Assembly: GCF_019649055.1 (NCBI RefSeq)
Contig: NW_026570232.1
Coordinates: 310,001 to 374,000 of the forward strand
Length of the DNA: 64,000 nucleotides
Source of the DNA: Paramacrobiotus metropolitanus
Taxonomy: Eukaryota > Tardigrada > Eutardigrada > Parachela > Macrobiotidae
Direction: 5' to 3'
Made by a program: the position numbers and the translations under genes. The notes under the pieces were generated by a model that had not been told where the DNA came from, ran no database searches, and saw only the letters and a program-made list of their open reading frames with translations. This document shows positions 46,945 to 56,550 of the stretch, piece by piece; position 1 is the stretch's first letter, and every line of letters begins with the position of its first letter.

Positions 46945-47130
46945 TCACACGGCGACCTAAAGGTCAGGGTCGCCGTGTCTTAGAACCGCAGTTTCGGGGT
47001 GTCGGGAACCTTAAGGTCACAAAGGTCACTAAAGGTCATACGGCGACCTAAAGGTCAGGGTCGCCGTGTCTTAGAACCGCAGTCTCGGGGTGTGAGGAAC
47101 CAGAAGGTCAAGGTCGCCGTGTCTTAAAAC
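46945..47130. repeat. Tandem duplication with a perfect hairpin and AAAGGTCA motifs
   Basis: An 88-bp unit beginning ACGGCGACCTAAAGGTCAGG recurs (about 46952 and 47040), with a partial third copy near 47107. CGGCGACC and GGTCGCCG form an inverted repeat around TAAAGGTCAG. Between the copies are three further AAGGTCA phrases. Confidence 0.85.
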
Positions 47131-47239
47131 CTCAAAGTGCTTATATTGAAAAAAACGCGGGCTCGCTTCGCTCGCCCGCTCGATTATCAGCTACATTTAA
47201 GTTATATAAAGCCAGAGGCCCCCTAAAAAAGTCTCCACC

Positions 47240-47330
47240 CCTGGGGGCAGTACCTCTGAACCATGAACACCTCTGAACCCTGAACAAGAAACTGCGTACC
47301 GAGGGTGTTCAGGGTCGGGAGGTTCCACTG
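47240..47330 (-). mobile_element. Pogo/Tigger-like terminal repeat fragment
   Basis: GGAGGTTCCACTG followed by TA at 47331 is the reverse complement of the edge at 24750. The inner part carries the same CTGAACACCTCTGAACC-like repeats. Confidence 0.5.
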
Positions 47331-47715
47331 TAGTATACTCTGTATTGTACCACTGTATTACTAGTACCTCTAAAGCTAGATCCAACTGTGATCCAGATAC
47401 GGCGACCTAAACGGAATAGATCCCGTGGAGCGAGCAATGCGATATGTATTGCGAGCTATGCGGAAACACAAAACGTCGCACCGCTAATTGCTAACTTTTA
47501 ATAATCTTGAAAAGTCTCGAGACCAGAATTCAACAAGTGATCGGCGCAGCTCGATCGTAAAGCGTAGAGCCCATTCAACAGTGTGTAACGCAGTGCAGCA
47601 CGTGCTAAGCCGCGCCCACTAACACAACTCAAGCCAATCAAAAGAGACACAACACAGACACGTAATCCGGTGGCGTAGCGTTGCGGACGTGAACGCTAGT
47701 GAACCCCCGCTCACA
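47250..47715 (-). repeat. Presumed 3' LTR of element 2 (outer edge uncertain)
   Basis: Starts TGTGAGCGGGGGTTCACTAG on the minus strand at 47715, next to the conserved pre-LTR phrase. The lower boundary is a guess; a pogo-like fragment lies at 47240-47330. Confidence 0.45.
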
Positions 47716-49157
47716 TGCCTCTGGGGGGATGCCGAGCTCCTGTGAGGCTGGACACACTCTCGAATCCACGAAAAACGACGGTCGCCAGTGTCTGTGCGTG
47801 CTCAAAAACATCAAATTCTCTTATTCCATTTTATCACATCAATTCCATAAAGGCACAATTCCATTTAATACGATGTGAATAAAGAGATCCAATTATAAAA
47901 ATACTATCATAAAACAGATCAACAGTTAAACAGATCAACAAAAGTATTAATCAAAATGTAGACTAGGATCCTCCATTTCTGACTCGTAAAGGTCACAGGT
48001 CCTGTCCACCGTTTTCCGCACTTGAGTCCATTCCGCTCTGTTGAGCAACTTCGCGCATCCGTAATGCGACTTGTAATCACAATCCGCTTGAGAATCAGGT
48101 GCGTATCAAGTACGACTTAGGAATACTGCTTCATCTTTGGAATAAGGTGCGTATCAATTGTACGACTTCAAAATGAGATCCAGTAAAGGTCATGGAGGGA
48201 CGTCATGTAGACAAGCGTAGTTCGCTTCCTCCCTGGTAAAGGTCATCCTTTGTTGAGATGATCCGTTGAGATGTGCGACTCTATGGGTTAATGGTCCCAA
48301 AAGGTCATGCGACTTAAACTCCGGTACGGTGACTCTATTGGGCAATAATGATCCCAAAGGTCATCCAACTTCTTTACAACTTCTGTCAAAGGTCATGGAG
48401 GGACTTAGCCGATTTTTTGCCGACTTTCAAGCACTTCTTCGCTTGCCTCCCTGGTAAAACTTTTAAAGTGACCTTTCCGTCGCACATCCAACTCCAATAT
48501 GCCTCGAGCAGCCAGAGTGCCGGCAGAGTTTACCGTAACATCTCTGATGGGGCCGGCTAACTACCGCATTAAATTTACCCCATGACGCTTCCACATTAAA
48601 TCTTTAACTCTTGTTCGCCGCTTGTGGCCCCGCTTCCGTACGAGAGATCCGGCTTGATTACCGTTATTTCTCTCGTTAAGTTTTGACACTGAATCGTATG
48701 GAGAGATGGCCGGCATAGTTTACCGTGGCATCTCCGATGGGGCCGGCTAATAGACCGAATCAAATTCAACCCCATTAATATTTCCACCTGTTGTCTTTCT
48801 CTTTTTCGCCGCTTGTGGCCCACTTTCGTATTCAAGAGATCCGGCTTGATTACCGTAGTTTCTCTTGCCAATTTATAACACTGAATCGCTTAAGGAGGAG
48901 AGCCGGCTGACTGCCGTAACTGCTCCCTTGGGGCCGGCTTAATAGGCCGAATCAATTTCAACCCCAATCGATGCTCCACATGATTTCTTTATCCTTTGCG
49001 GTTTTGTGCTATAAACGCTGAAAACAACAGATACACAAATACAGTTTATGTGAACAAGTCATATCGCCCTCATATACAACACCATTTTTCATTTTTGTGA
49101 CGTACCGACAATGATGCCGTAGACGTCCATTTAATAGTGTGATCCTAACGACCAACA
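47716..49157 (-). other. Element 2 3' untranslated region
   Basis: No supported ORF. It contains at least eight AAAGGTCA/TGACCTTT motifs between 47985 and 48475. One imperfect duplicate of a unit runs from AAAGGTCATGGAGGGAC to CCTCCCTGGTAAA (about 48186-48246 and 48390-48460). The triple 190-bp repeat is listed next. Confidence 0.65.
48510..48985. repeat. Three tandem diverged copies of an about 192-bp unit
   Basis: Each copy contains GAGxxGCCGGC, a CCGTxxC phrase, GGGGCCGGCTAA, then an ACCCCA phrase and TCCAC (starting about 48512, 48704, 48897). Between them are CGCCGCTTGTGGCCC and GAGATCCGGCTTGATTACCG. GCCGGC palindromes punctuate each unit. Confidence 0.8.
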
Positions 49158-49838
49158 CTATTCCATTTCATTTGATTCGTCTTCGCCGTCTCTTGGCGGA
49201 CGTTTCTTAGTGCTTTCCGGTTGATTACGGTCAGATGTTCGATCGACTGGTTCCGTTGAATCAACCGCCATGACCTTCTCCGGATCAACATCTCGCTGAC
49301 CGCGACCTTTCCCTTGGCGGCTTCTCTTAATTGCCTCAACTTTATGGCGTGCATCATTCGCTTCCAACCGCAGTCTTCGGTTATCAGGGTCATCCGCCAA
49401 TCGGCGTTGTACATCAGCGAGATTGTCGCGAAGCTGCTGGTTTCGCAGGCCACGTCGTCCTATCTGATTAGGAGCACGGTCTGGGCGTCGGTCGCCTTTA
49501 TTCACCAGGAATTCGTTAATGTAAACGTCTACTCCGTCTACCGGTTCGACATAATCGCTTCGCATAGTATCTTTGATCTTATTAATCCTCTCTTCAACTT
49601 GGGAGGCATGTCGTTGTGTGAGATTGCCCTTTTCCATTCGTATCTTGCACTTTTTTAGTGCCTTTCTAGCTGTGTGAGCTATTCCGACATGTTCCATGGG
49701 TTCGCCCAATTTCGCCACGTAAGGTCGGAAGAACGGTGGAATATCGTCCTTCATGGTATTGGACACCAACTGATTCTGAGTCTTATAATGTGCCAGTCTC
49801 GCTGCAAAGACCTTTTGCCCCATCCTACCTTGCGGCAT
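49158..49838 (-). CDS. Element 2 C-terminal part of domain X protein (226 aa)
   Basis: KVFAARLAHYKTQNQLVSNT and DIPPFFRPYVAKLGEPMEHV correspond to YVFAARLGNYFCHYTLWGAR and HIPPELDTIVVQLGSPMRSI of element 1, where they lie in one continuous ORF with the N-terminal part. Here they are in a separate frame that overlaps the end of the 698-aa ORF by 14 bases. Basic coiled-coil and Arg-rich stretches follow (RRGLRNQQLRDNLADVQRRL). Probably expressed as a fusion through +1 recoding, or the break is an indel. Confidence 0.6.
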   Translation of the reverse strand: MPQGRMGQKVFAARLAHYKTQNQLVSNTMKDDIPPFFRPYVAKLGEPMEHVGIAHTARKALKKCKIRMEKGNLTQRHASQVEERINKIKDTMRSDYVEPVDGVDVYINEFLVNKGDRRPDRAPNQIGRRGLRNQQLRDNLADVQRRLADDPDNRRLRLEANDARHKVEAIKRSRQGKGRGQRDVDPEKVMAVDSTEPVDRTSDRNQPESTKKRPPRDGEDESNEME

Positions 49839-51921
49839 AATCTTTCGGGTCCACCTGTAATCCGATCGATGCTCGTGCTGCTAACAACTTGAAAGCTGGA
49901 TTCACATATCGTAAGACGAACTGGGCCACATATTCTTGTCTTTCCGGATAATCACGATAGTAAAATTGGGTCATCCCGATTGGGTCTGTTGTATCCAGTG
50001 GTACATCCAATAGGTTCAAATCCACCAGGCTGTGTAATCCGTTCCTTCGGATAGGGAGATAACAATCTCTTATTGAGTCACGGGGTATATATAACCGACG
50101 GAAGGTTCCTTGTTCCACTCCCTCCTTAATTTCTTTCGCATATCCCGAGTCAAATAAAAACTGACGCAACTGATTCAGTGCGGTATGAATTTTATTCGCC
50201 TCTGCCGAGTCGCCTTCGATCCCGAAGTATCGGCAAATTTCCACCTTTTGTTCGTCAGTGTCGTTCATGTTATATTCCATATCGACAGACTCAGGATGTC
50301 GGTTATTAAATCTGGAAGTTTTGCGTTGCTCATTTACACGCCGGTCATCCGCTTCACGCTGAGCTTCTTGCTCACGTCGTTCATCGAGTTCCCGCTGCGG
50401 CGGTTCATTACTCGCCGATAAAGCCGGTTGCAGGTCACTATCCAGAATCACATTTCGTCGATGGGTCACGTTTTCTTGAGACGCTTCCGCAATCGAGCTA
50501 GTCCCTTCCATCAAGTCGTCTTCTTGAACGGTGCTTATAATTGGATCCACCACATGGACTGTTGACTCCATTCGCTGATGCTTTGGTGGTGTATCTTCTC
50601 GTTCCGCGCTCGATGACCTTTTGCTCGCACCAGATTCAAAGCCTGCATAGTACTTATCTCTCTCTTGCCATCTTTTATCCCGTGGGTCTGGTGTTCGATT
50701 TCGGGTACGTTCGCGTCGCTTGTCCCATGACCTTTCAGGTGTTGACATTCGGACATTGCGATTACGGAATGGAACTTCCAACGGCACCTGATGACCTTCT
50801 TTTTCAGGCTCTGTGCGGAACGTCTCCGCACGCCGTTGTTCTTCGCGTCCTCTTGTCGCGGCCAAAATCTTTGCCGTGTCGATTTTTCGCTGAATACTAG
50901 TTTCGGTGATCTCGTTTCCATGGCGTACCCATCCTCTTCCGCCACGGTAATCCTGGTCGCGAGAACGCTCGCGTGACCTTTCGCTACGGTAATCGCGTGT
51001 CCTTTCGCGAGAGTGTTCGCGTGACCTTTCGTTTCGTCTTCCAGAGGTCCGCTCGTGTTCGCGTGAATGTCCGCGTGACCTTTCTCTATGCGGAGGCGAT
51101 CGAGGTCGTATAAAGCCTTCATCCCGTTTGAAACTTCTGAGCGCTTGCAGGACGTTACTTTCAGTTTGACGGGATCTGCGCAGCTCTTCCATACGCTCTT
51201 CGACTGCCTTCTTGATGTATGGCGCTGGAGCGAAACCTTTCTGTAGTCTCAATTTTTCTCGTAATAACATGTCAAATAAGTCCTGTGGCATAGCCGCGGG
51301 GTCTTTCGTCAACGTATCAATCTGAATGATGAGGGACTGACGTATTAACTGTGCTTCATCGTCGTTGAGACTGGCTGTAGGTACAGCTGAACTTGACGAA
51401 CTGGTCGACGTCTCCCGTGCAGCTTGTTCACTTAAACGCTTATTTTCCGCGTTAATTTTCGCGCGAAGTTCGTCTTCCATTTTCTGTACTCGCATTTTCT
51501 CTCTATCCTCTTCGAACTTCTTGCGGTAAGCGTCCGTTTGCGGACATTTCAATGATTCCAAAGTCTCGTCCCAGCCACTCTCATTGTTCTGGATCGCTTC
51601 CCGGTAACGGTCCTCAAGTAACATTCGTTCTTCTACTGGGATGCTGCCGTAGTTCCTTGCGCTGATTAGATTTCGGAAGACATCTAGGTTACCACGTTTA
51701 GCTTCCATAATCCCGACAAGTGAGACGATATGTGGATCTCCCAACTTGTGGATACATGTGTAGCACGGGAATTTCTTATCAACCTTCTTGTTATTCCGTA
51801 GACAGTCCGGACACTTTGGGTTATAGCCCGTAGATCTGTCTATCTCCGACGCTGAGCTTTTAGAAGAGGCTTGACCTTTTTGTGCCATTTCCTCCGTTTT
51901 AAATCTGTAATCAGAAAACAA
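49825..51921 (-). CDS. Element 2 CxxC / RS-rich / domain X protein (698 aa)
   Basis: The start may be residue 1 or Met12. Residues 37-56 hold two CxxC pairs (CPDC, CYTC), then conserved helices shared with element 1's CxxC protein, and a charged coiled coil (about 140-170). About residues 275-330 form an Arg-Ser/Glu-Arg region (RERSRGHSREHERTSGRRNE), encoded largely by repeats of the GAAAGGTCACGC motif. Residues about 575-690 are the first part of domain X (LLDVPLDTTDPIGMTQFYYR; YVAQFVLRYVNPAFKLLAAR). The frame ends AGG TAG just where homology moves to the 226-aa ORF. RNA binding is a reasonable guess from composition. Confidence 0.65.
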   Translation of the reverse strand: MFSDYRFKTEEMAQKGQASSKSSASEIDRSTGYNPKCPDCLRNNKKVDKKFPCYTCIHKLGDPHIVSLVGIMEAKRGNLDVFRNLISARNYGSIPVEERMLLEDRYREAIQNNESGWDETLESLKCPQTDAYRKKFEEDREKMRVQKMEDELRAKINAENKRLSEQAARETSTSSSSSAVPTASLNDDEAQLIRQSLIIQIDTLTKDPAAMPQDLFDMLLREKLRLQKGFAPAPYIKKAVEERMEELRRSRQTESNVLQALRSFKRDEGFIRPRSPPHRERSRGHSREHERTSGRRNERSREHSRERTRDYRSERSRERSRDQDYRGGRGWVRHGNEITETSIQRKIDTAKILAATRGREEQRRAETFRTEPEKEGHQVPLEVPFRNRNVRMSTPERSWDKRRERTRNRTPDPRDKRWQERDKYYAGFESGASKRSSSAEREDTPPKHQRMESTVHVVDPIISTVQEDDLMEGTSSIAEASQENVTHRRNVILDSDLQPALSASNEPPQRELDERREQEAQREADDRRVNEQRKTSRFNNRHPESVDMEYNMNDTDEQKVEICRYFGIEGDSAEANKIHTALNQLRQFLFDSGYAKEIKEGVEQGTFRRLYIPRDSIRDCYLPIRRNGLHSLVDLNLLDVPLDTTDPIGMTQFYYRDYPERQEYVAQFVLRYVNPAFKLLAARASIGLQVDPKDYAAR

Positions 51922-52251
51922 TCCATCATAGTAAACTTTCCACGTTAATCTTTTCCATTCCTATCCGTTATCAAGGCTTTCTATCATTTTTACGCCTATT
52001 CCGTTACGGAGCTGAGGCTTTCCTAGCTCCTGTATCTCTCTCTATCGCTATAACGTGGTGACCTTTCTCACGTTATTCGCGCTTTCTGACTACTGTGACC
52101 TTTTCTATTAGTCTTATCGCCGCTACATCTCGAGATGACGTTTTTCGCGTTCAATTTCGTCGATGGAACTTTTCTCATTCGTTTTTAACTGTTTATGCTT
52201 TTTCTGTAATATGCAGGGTTCATTACTCGCTGCATATTACACGCATCCTAT
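51922..52251 (-). other. Spacer between element 2 ORFs
   Basis: About 330 bp, pyrimidine-rich on the plus strand, without a supported ORF. It may carry an internal start or splice acceptor for the 698-aa ORF. Confidence 0.4.
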
Positions 52252-55200
52252 TCATTCTGACTCCTTCGCCGGCGGTTGATATGGCTTAAAGTCAACTCGG
52301 CCGTCCTGTTTAATATGGAGCACTTCATCTGAAATCAGTGCCTCCACGGCATTCTTGATCCATTCTTTATCGTTTTCGATATTCAATTCTCCCAATTCGT
52401 AATGGACGGCCATGAAATTCGAAAGGTCACCCCATGACGCTCCGTTGGTACCTCCAATGGCGTCTAAAGCAACATCTGTAATGGCAATCTTCCAGGCCTC
52501 CAGTTCCATTTTTAGTCTGGGCGTTCGTTCCTGACCCTGTTTCGGAAGGTAGTAGATAATTTTGTTGTCTTTGTTGTATTTGCATCCCAACTTTCCTTCC
52601 TTATATGCTCGTTTCAAAACCCGTTCGGTCATGTTGAGTGACGATCTTCCGTTCGAGTTTACTGCGACTTGTCTTTTAAGATCGGTGCCGAGCATTTCTT
52701 TTTCTCGAATAATCTGAAGCGCCGCTTGGACTTCGTTCCATGTCCGATTATTCACGTCTAACGGTGCTCCGAGCGAGTAATCTGTCGCCTCTTTGATTTC
52801 CGTTTTCTGGGGGGATTGTGCCGAGTCCGTTGAGTCCGTTTCTTGGCTCCGTTTGTCATCGATTGTCAACTTTGCCAATGATCCGGATGATGACTGGGCG
52901 GATTTCGGTTCAGCCGTTTTCTCTTCCTGCGGTAGAGTCTCATGACCTCCCAGTTCGCCCGCCGACTTTGATCGTTCTTTCTCAAAAACGTCCTTTAATG
53001 GGGCGAATAATGACCTCTGAAACACCTGGCGCGCGGCAGCTGCTGCTGCTTCCGCTTCCGCCGCCGCTTTCTCCATTGGGAGCATGATCTTTTCTTTCGC
53101 TCCTTTTTGAGAAGTCTCATGACCTTTCGTTTGAGCTTCCGTCACAGTTCCGGATGTTCCTTGACCTTTAGGCTGGTCATCCTTTTCTGCCGGTTCAAGG
53201 GGCGTCTGTGTCGTAGTGTCGTCGTCACTTTCTTCTGATTCCTCATCCATTGGTCCTCTCGCTTTCGACCTTCTCGAGGTCTGTGATTTGACCCCTGCTG
53301 CTGCTTCTTCAGCGGTCTTTTGTGCAATCAAATTCAGTATTGGAGTGGAAGGGTCGCCGCTCGATGGAGCTTTTTCCATCTCCTGGCTGTCAGACATGTG
53401 ACAATGGGTTTGTTTTTCCGGCGGTATCAGGCCTACTCTCGTGTATCGGATCGGATATCCTCTATGTGCATTCGTTGTGGCAAGAACGTTCTGTTTTATC
53501 ATCCTCGGCAATACACGTTCAGTGGCCGTGTCAATTTCCTTTATCATTCCTTTTCCGTCATTCCAAACAGCGTTGATATATTGGCTGATCCGGTGACTCG
53601 TTGACCCCAGCGGGCTTGTCATTCCTGCAATTGCCCTCTCGATTCGCATTGCGGTATCTTCATTGGGAGTCGTCAGCGCCTTATCTGAACTTGACGGTCT
53701 GAATAACTTAGCGTTATACGCAAAGTTAGGGTGCTTCTGAATGAGTTTTCCCGCGTTCAGCGCGAATTCCAAAACCACATCGAACTTTTGTTTGGTGAAA
53801 CTGCGATGCTTTTCTTTTCTCAAATATTTCTTCAGGCCCGTTCTGAATTTCGATGTTACTGATGTCGTTCTTATCCGCGTGAAATTCTTCTCGGCTCCAT
53901 CAAACGCATCAATAATTTCATCAATCGTAGTCATGTTATCACTGTCTGGATCTTCGAATTCCGCTTCATCTCCGGAGTAATCAAGTTCACTTTCTCCGTC
54001 CGGTTCAATGTAATTTGCTATCGCCAATGCGTCAATCTTCATAGGTGCCTTGCCCTTTCTCTTAGTTTTAACGGGTTCGCTCTTTGCTTTCTTCCCTTTT
54101 TCCAGAACTTCTGCCAGGCTTCTTGGTTCTGTGGTTCTTGATCGAGTCGGTTTCGAGTCTGTATGTGACCTAGTACTAACCGTCGAAGTACTTGGTAGGC
54201 TCACTTCCGACGCTTCCGATTCGCGAGACGTCTCTCGTTTAGGCTTCTCGCGCTTTCCTTTCTCTTTGCGTTCTTTTAACGTAGATGCCGAGATGATAAC
54301 CGGGACAACTTGTTTGATAGCTATGGTCTTTCCCTTATGTTTAGGCGGCTCGTCCTCGGTGACCTTTGACTTTGATGTAGCCGACTCGATAATGAGTTTC
54401 TTTGAAGTTGTGGGTGTCGATGACCTTTCACCAACTTCTGTGACAGACTCGTTCAGGATTTCGACATCAGGGGAAGACGGTTTATCCTTTTTCTTTCTCT
54501 CTTCTCTCTTTTTCCCGGTGCTTTTGCTTTCGCTTTCGTCACCGCTCTTTTTCTTCTTCTCCTCTTCTTCCCTTCGTTTCTTTAGGAAGTCACCTTTCTT
54601 AACCTTTTCGCGGTTCATGGCTTGTTCCAGTTTTGGTGCGACTTTTGGACGACGAGCTTTGGAAGGTTTAACGACAACTTTTGGAGGGGCATCGTCCTCT
54701 TCAACTGCTTCGTTGTCTTCTTCTTCGTCGGTCGATTCTTCCGCCGAGTCATCTTCATCTTTTTCTTCCTCTGAGTCATCTCCTTTTGATGGTCGTTGGG
54801 TACTCTCCGTTCCTGCTACTTCGGCTACGGAGGCCTCTGCCATCTCTCCGGCTCCACCTTCTTGTGCCGGGTTTATTTCCAGATGAGCCGTCGCTACATT
54901 CGGTGCTTGCGTCATTACTTCCCACAAAGGATTGAGTTTCTCATCATAGAACACCGTTTTGTACGATCCATCGTTCATTGTCTTTGTGATCCGTAGGTGG
55001 GCTCCGTCCATTTCTGCTCGATGGCGCATCATGCTGGTCATCGTATTCTTATGAGCGTTAGCGTCCTGGCGATCGCTTGGTGGAATTAGGTTCCACAATT
55101 CGTCGCGAGCCTTTTGATCAGCGTTACGAGCGCTTTCATCTGATGTGTCCCATGGTGCGAATGGAATCGGGTCTCCCGTTATCTGATCAACGATCACCGC

Positions 55201-56550
55201 CGTTATGATCTCCGTTGGATCAGCCTCGTATTCCAATTTCAATGTCATTTTCCTGCATGTCGCATCGGTATATTTCAAAATTGACTCGTAGTCATCCTTT
55301 GTTCGTTTCTTTGGGTCAGGATCTGCAGTCGATTTTGGACGAATTCTTTCGGCTGTCAGAAGCCTGCCTTCCGCGGTGTATGTGTACGCTAAGTGGTCGT
55401 CATTGGTGCCCACTTTTATCCGGATCCATGCGTTTTCTTCGGTCGCCACCTTCGACACAACATGTTTCATCATCTGAACAAGAACTCTTGGATTATGACG
55501 CTCTTCTGGGGGAATGAACTGTAGCGCCTCGTAGACTTCTTTCTTTGATTTCTCCCCAATCTCGTTTTTGACTGATCTATCCGCTAGAGGATTGTACGAG
55601 TCAATCTCATCATTCGTTCCTTTATCCACTATCCTCGCGGTGACCTTTCGTTCATTGTGGTCTGTCCCAGTGTATTTGCACGTAAAGGTTCTCGGTTTCG
55701 GAAATCGAAGCGCTTTCGGTCTCGTATTCGACGACGTAGGCGGCACACTCTGTCTACCCACTGGAATCGGTGTCTGTGGTTTGGCCGGTGGTTCTTTACT
55801 CGCTGTGACCTTTTTGGTCCGCTGTCCTTTCTTCTCAGCTTCTGGTGGGCTGTTTGTCGGTGACCTTGCTCTTTTTCCACTTTTTGTGGTCCCGCTGGAC
55901 GGCTCTGTAACCGAACTGGTACGTCCGCGTACTGATCCTGCAGTCGAACTGGCTCGTGACCTTTCAGCTCGTTTGTTTAGTTCGGTCTCAATCTTTCTCT
56001 TCGTTGTCAAAAGGTCACTATCAGACATCTGATCTACTGATGCTGCTTTTTCGGTTAACGGTCCGGATGGTCCCGCACTGCTGGTTGTTGGGATCATTTT
56101 CCCTTCTGGGAACACCTTAAGGTATCTCAGGACCTTCTCAATTATCCAAGGCCATTGTCTGCCATTTACTGTCGGGTGGTACTGCCACATCGATGCGATC
56201 TTTATCGCTAATTCTTTGCGCATTGCTTCGATTAGCTTCGTTTTATCCTTCAGTGCAATATGGCATGGTCTGATGACTGCCTCCAGGCTTATCAACTTCC
56301 CGTACCATCCATGTTCATCTTCAACTCTCATATGAATTCTGTAAAGGTCACGGCACATCCTATTAAAGTCCTGGATTGCCTCTCTGTCCGTCTCTGTCAA
56401 TTTTTCCGCTTTGTCCACAATCACGTTTAAACGCGCGTCATCTTCTCTAAGATCCAATGGGAGTTTTGGTGCGTACTCATGCACTGGGGGCGTTGCCCGC
56501 ACTGGGGGCGTTGCCCGTGCGTTCGCCTGGGGGCGTTGCCCGTAATCCAT
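52252..56550 (-). CDS. Element 2 1432-aa protein with winged-helix-like domains
   Basis: The longest ORF in the window, unbroken. An ordered N-terminal part (about residues 30-150) is followed by a Ser/Thr-rich linker, two related beta-rich repeats (about 290-400 and 450-540; IRIKVGTNDDHLAYTYTAEG in the first), and a highly charged Lys/Glu centre (about 590-830). Three segments show the pattern of linker-histone (H15)-type winged helices: about 965-1040 (MRIERAIAGMTSPLGSTSHR; ERVLPRMIKQNVLATTN), about 1265-1330 (TWNEVQAALQIIREKEMLGT) and about 1345-1425 (AWKIAITDVALDAIGGTNGA; AVEALISDEVLHIKQDGRVD). The AAAGGTCA motif recurs in several frames along it. I do not recognise the full protein. DNA or chromatin binding is inferred from the winged-helix pattern only. 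Confidence 0.6.
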   Translation of the reverse strand: MDYGQRPQANARATPPVRATPPVHEYAPKLPLDLREDDARLNVIVDKAEKLTETDREAIQDFNRMCRDLYRIHMRVEDEHGWYGKLISLEAVIRPCHIALKDKTKLIEAMRKELAIKIASMWQYHPTVNGRQWPWIIEKVLRYLKVFPEGKMIPTTSSAGPSGPLTEKAASVDQMSDSDLLTTKRKIETELNKRAERSRASSTAGSVRGRTSSVTEPSSGTTKSGKRARSPTNSPPEAEKKGQRTKKVTASKEPPAKPQTPIPVGRQSVPPTSSNTRPKALRFPKPRTFTCKYTGTDHNERKVTARIVDKGTNDEIDSYNPLADRSVKNEIGEKSKKEVYEALQFIPPEERHNPRVLVQMMKHVVSKVATEENAWIRIKVGTNDDHLAYTYTAEGRLLTAERIRPKSTADPDPKKRTKDDYESILKYTDATCRKMTLKLEYEADPTEIITAVIVDQITGDPIPFAPWDTSDESARNADQKARDELWNLIPPSDRQDANAHKNTMTSMMRHRAEMDGAHLRITKTMNDGSYKTVFYDEKLNPLWEVMTQAPNVATAHLEINPAQEGGAGEMAEASVAEVAGTESTQRPSKGDDSEEEKDEDDSAEESTDEEEDNEAVEEDDAPPKVVVKPSKARRPKVAPKLEQAMNREKVKKGDFLKKRREEEEKKKKSGDESESKSTGKKREERKKKDKPSSPDVEILNESVTEVGERSSTPTTSKKLIIESATSKSKVTEDEPPKHKGKTIAIKQVVPVIISASTLKERKEKGKREKPKRETSRESEASEVSLPSTSTVSTRSHTDSKPTRSRTTEPRSLAEVLEKGKKAKSEPVKTKRKGKAPMKIDALAIANYIEPDGESELDYSGDEAEFEDPDSDNMTTIDEIIDAFDGAEKNFTRIRTTSVTSKFRTGLKKYLRKEKHRSFTKQKFDVVLEFALNAGKLIQKHPNFAYNAKLFRPSSSDKALTTPNEDTAMRIERAIAGMTSPLGSTSHRISQYINAVWNDGKGMIKEIDTATERVLPRMIKQNVLATTNAHRGYPIRYTRVGLIPPEKQTHCHMSDSQEMEKAPSSGDPSTPILNLIAQKTAEEAAAGVKSQTSRRSKARGPMDEESEESDDDTTTQTPLEPAEKDDQPKGQGTSGTVTEAQTKGHETSQKGAKEKIMLPMEKAAAEAEAAAAAARQVFQRSLFAPLKDVFEKERSKSAGELGGHETLPQEEKTAEPKSAQSSSGSLAKLTIDDKRSQETDSTDSAQSPQKTEIKEATDYSLGAPLDVNNRTWNEVQAALQIIREKEMLGTDLKRQVAVNSNGRSSLNMTERVLKRAYKEGKLGCKYNKDNKIIYYLPKQGQERTPRLKMELEAWKIAITDVALDAIGGTNGASWGDLSNFMAVHYELGELNIENDKEWIKNAVEALISDEVLHIKQDGRVDFKPYQPPAKESE

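Noticed and set aside
49825-51921. Host SR splicing factor from the Arg-Ser-rich segment
   Set aside because: No RRM, and the segment arises from repetition of the element 2 DNA motif; the rest matches element 1.
54050-54886. 278-aa plus-strand ORF with Ser/Phe-rich composition
   Set aside because: It is the antisense shadow of the Lys/Glu-rich part of the 1432-aa protein.
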